From the NCBI GenBank assembly GCA_028678555.1, contig JAJRDF010000098.1, positions 1-5,812 on the forward strand: a stretch of DNA of 5,812 nt, given 5' to 3'. Origin of the DNA: Methanomicrobiales archaeon (GTDB lineage Archaea; Halobacteriota; Methanomicrobia; Methanomicrobiales; JACTUA01). The translations under genes were made by a program, and so were the position numbers. Shown here piece after piece: positions 4,865 to 5,812 of the stretch. The notes beneath the pieces were generated by a model. It was given only the letters and a program-made list of their open reading frames with translations, did not search any database and had not been told where the DNA came from. Positions within the stretch are counted from its first letter, which is position 1. Each line of letters opens with the position of its first letter.

Positions 4865-5691
4865 CACAGCCCCCCGTGACCCTGCACATGCTTCCATGCC
4901 CGTTCCAGCGGTGCCGGTGTCTTCCCCGGCTCGTAGAGGGTGGGATCCTCCCTTCCGAAGTGCTTCCGGTCCTCTCCCACGGGGCAGACCCTGATACAGA
5001 TGCCGCAGGGAGCGACGTACCGTTCGTTCAGGTTTGCGCTGTGTCCGGCACAGGAGTGCGTATCGGTCAACTCCCCCGGATAATTCCCTTCAGTGAGGGC
5101 GCCGACAGGGCACCGTTCCACGCACCGCATGCACCGGGTGCAGAGGGGTGTCTCCCAGAGGGGATCCTCTGGCAGATCCGCCGCCGTGAACACCGTCCCG
5201 AACCGCACCCGGGGACCGAACTCAGGGGTGAGCACCATGTTGTTCGTCCCGAAGGTGCCGAGGCCGGCCAGGAAGGCCGCGTGCCGGTGGGAGAAGAAGG
5301 CCACGGGGTGTTTCAGCAGCACCTTTACCGAGCCATAGCCGTCGCGCGGGATCGGGACGGACGGGTATCCCTCCCTGTTCAGGAACGCCGCCAGCCGGTA
5401 GGTGTACTGGTCCAGCAGGGTGTTCACCGTGTGGTACTCTTCATGGTACCAGATGGAAGGCGAAGTCTCCAGCACAGGGAGGTGGATGGGGAGGCCGATC
5501 ACCATGACGGTTCTGGTCTCCGGAAAGATGGAGCGGGGGCGGTACGATTCCGGAACCCAGGGATCGAAGAGGGGTGTCTCCCACCGGCCGGCACCCGCGA
5601 ACCCGACAAGGGGGATCTCCATCTCCCTGCACCGTTCGCGGAGGATCTTCTTCAGCTCTTTACCGCCCGAAATGCGCCTGCCTGTTCCCAC
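4864..5691 (-). CDS. QueG-like double [4Fe-4S] cluster protein (epoxyqueuosine reductase paralogue)
   Basis: About 275 residues with the architecture of the epoxyqueuosine reductase/COG1600 group. The C-terminal half has two cluster motifs: Cys184, 187, 190 and 194 (CTRCMRCVERCP), then Cys214, 229, 232 and 236 (HSC followed by CGICIRVCP). Before them lies SHRHAAFLAGLGTFGTNN and the conserved TPEFGPRVRFGTV. The QueG stretch carrying the catalytic Asp before the GLG motif is replaced by the SHRHAA form, so this is probably not a queuosine enzyme, which also fits an archaeon. It is likely a cytoplasmic electron-transfer or reductase protein; cobalamin binding is uncertain. The GTG start at 5691 is preceded at 8 nt by the SD GGGAGG (5700-5705), and homologues begin near the KELKKILRERC helix just after it. 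TTG at 5745 would add 18 low-complexity residues, and the frame stays open to the window edge. It is followed by the methyltransferase with a TGATG overlap. Confidence 0.88.
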   Translation of the reverse strand: MGTGRRISGGKELKKILRERCREMEIPLVGFAGAGRWETPLFDPWVPESYRPRSIFPETRTVMVIGLPIHLPVLETSPSIWYHEEYHTVNTLLDQYTYRLAAFLNREGYPSVPIPRDGYGSVKVLLKHPVAFFSHRHAAFLAGLGTFGTNNMVLTPEFGPRVRFGTVFTAADLPEDPLWETPLCTRCMRCVERCPVGALTEGNYPGELTDTHSCAGHSANLNERYVAPCGICIRVCPVGEDRKHFGREDPTLYEPGKTPAPLERAWKHVQGHGGL

Positions 5692-5699
5692 AGTCCCCG

Positions 5700-5705
5700 C
5701 CTCCC
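5700..5705 (-). promoter_or_regulatory. Shine-Dalgarno deciding the QueG-like start
   Basis: GGGAGG on the minus strand, followed by 8 nt and GTG at 5691. The TTG at 5745 has no comparable site. This is the main reason for the shorter gene model. Confidence 0.55.
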
Positions 5706-5812
5706 TGCCTGCTCCCGCATTCCTCTCGCCTTCCGAAGGCTTCAATGCCCCGCATGGGATACCGGTTGGTACTTCCCTGGGAAGGGTATGGGAGGAAGAA
5801 GGTGAACCTGGA

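Noticed and set aside
4708..5805. Plus-strand open frame of 365 codons
   Set aside because: It is antisense to the QueG-like gene, whose minus-strand product has eight cluster cysteines in the right pattern; the plus-strand product has no domain features.
1..5812. tRNA, rRNA, CRISPR array, insertion sequence
   Set aside because: No T-loop-like GGTTCGAATCC motif, no regularly spaced repeat, no transposase-like protein and no long inverted terminal repeat were seen on reading either strand.
1..5812. Frequent GGATCC/GATCCGG words across the window
   Set aside because: They occur within coding and spacer DNA alike and fit high-GC codon usage (Asp/Ile/Arg codons GAT, ATC, CGG); I did not count them against an expectation.

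Overview
The window looks like a GC-rich archaeal chromosome segment from a methanogen, most likely of the order Methanomicrobiales. The evidence is a phosphoribulokinase of the methanogen type, a protein of the DUF2121/Connectase family (described from methanogens), archaeal-style SD sequences, and short T/A-rich promoter cores such as CCTTTTTATG in otherwise GC-rich spacers. The genus is an inference from gene content and composition; no rRNA or tRNA gene is present to fix it.

Layout from left to right. (1) Phosphoribulokinase on the minus strand (844 down to 2, C-terminus cut by the window edge). (2) A spacer of roughly 400-500 bp with promoter candidates, a strong hairpin and a possible 37-residue small ORF at 1242-1355. 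(3) A cyclophilin-like-fold protein on plus (1360-1734), ending tail-to-tail 19 bp from (4) a 93-residue uncharacterised protein on minus (2035 down to 1754). (5) Divergent from it, an iron/manganese superoxide dismutase on plus (2277-2897). (6) Tail-to-tail with SOD, a stand-alone response-regulator receiver domain on minus (3306 down to 2941). (7) Divergent from that, a DUF2121/Connectase-like N-terminal nucleophile protein on plus (3479-4081). (8) A minus-strand pair: a QueG-like double [4Fe-4S] protein (about 5691 down to 4864) coupled by a TGATG overlap to a class I SAM methyltransferase (4864 down to 4097).

The genes are mostly single units on alternating strands, so the only clear operon is the QueG-like/methyltransferase pair, possibly joined by the small ORF plus the cyclophilin-like gene. 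Functional themes are carbon assimilation through ribulose bisphosphate (PRK), oxygen defence (SOD), signal transduction (receiver protein), protein ligation/processing linked to methanogenesis (Connectase family), and an undefined iron-sulfur/methyl-transfer pair. No mobile element, CRISPR array, tRNA or rRNA is seen.

The points most worth a second look are the Connectase-like protein, which has Ser1/Asp17/Arg19 but no lysine near the proteasome Lys33 position; the translationally coupled QueG-like/methyltransferase pair; the possible leaderless 37-codon ORF whose stop lies inside the next gene's SD; and the conserved small YDT-type protein divergent from SOD.
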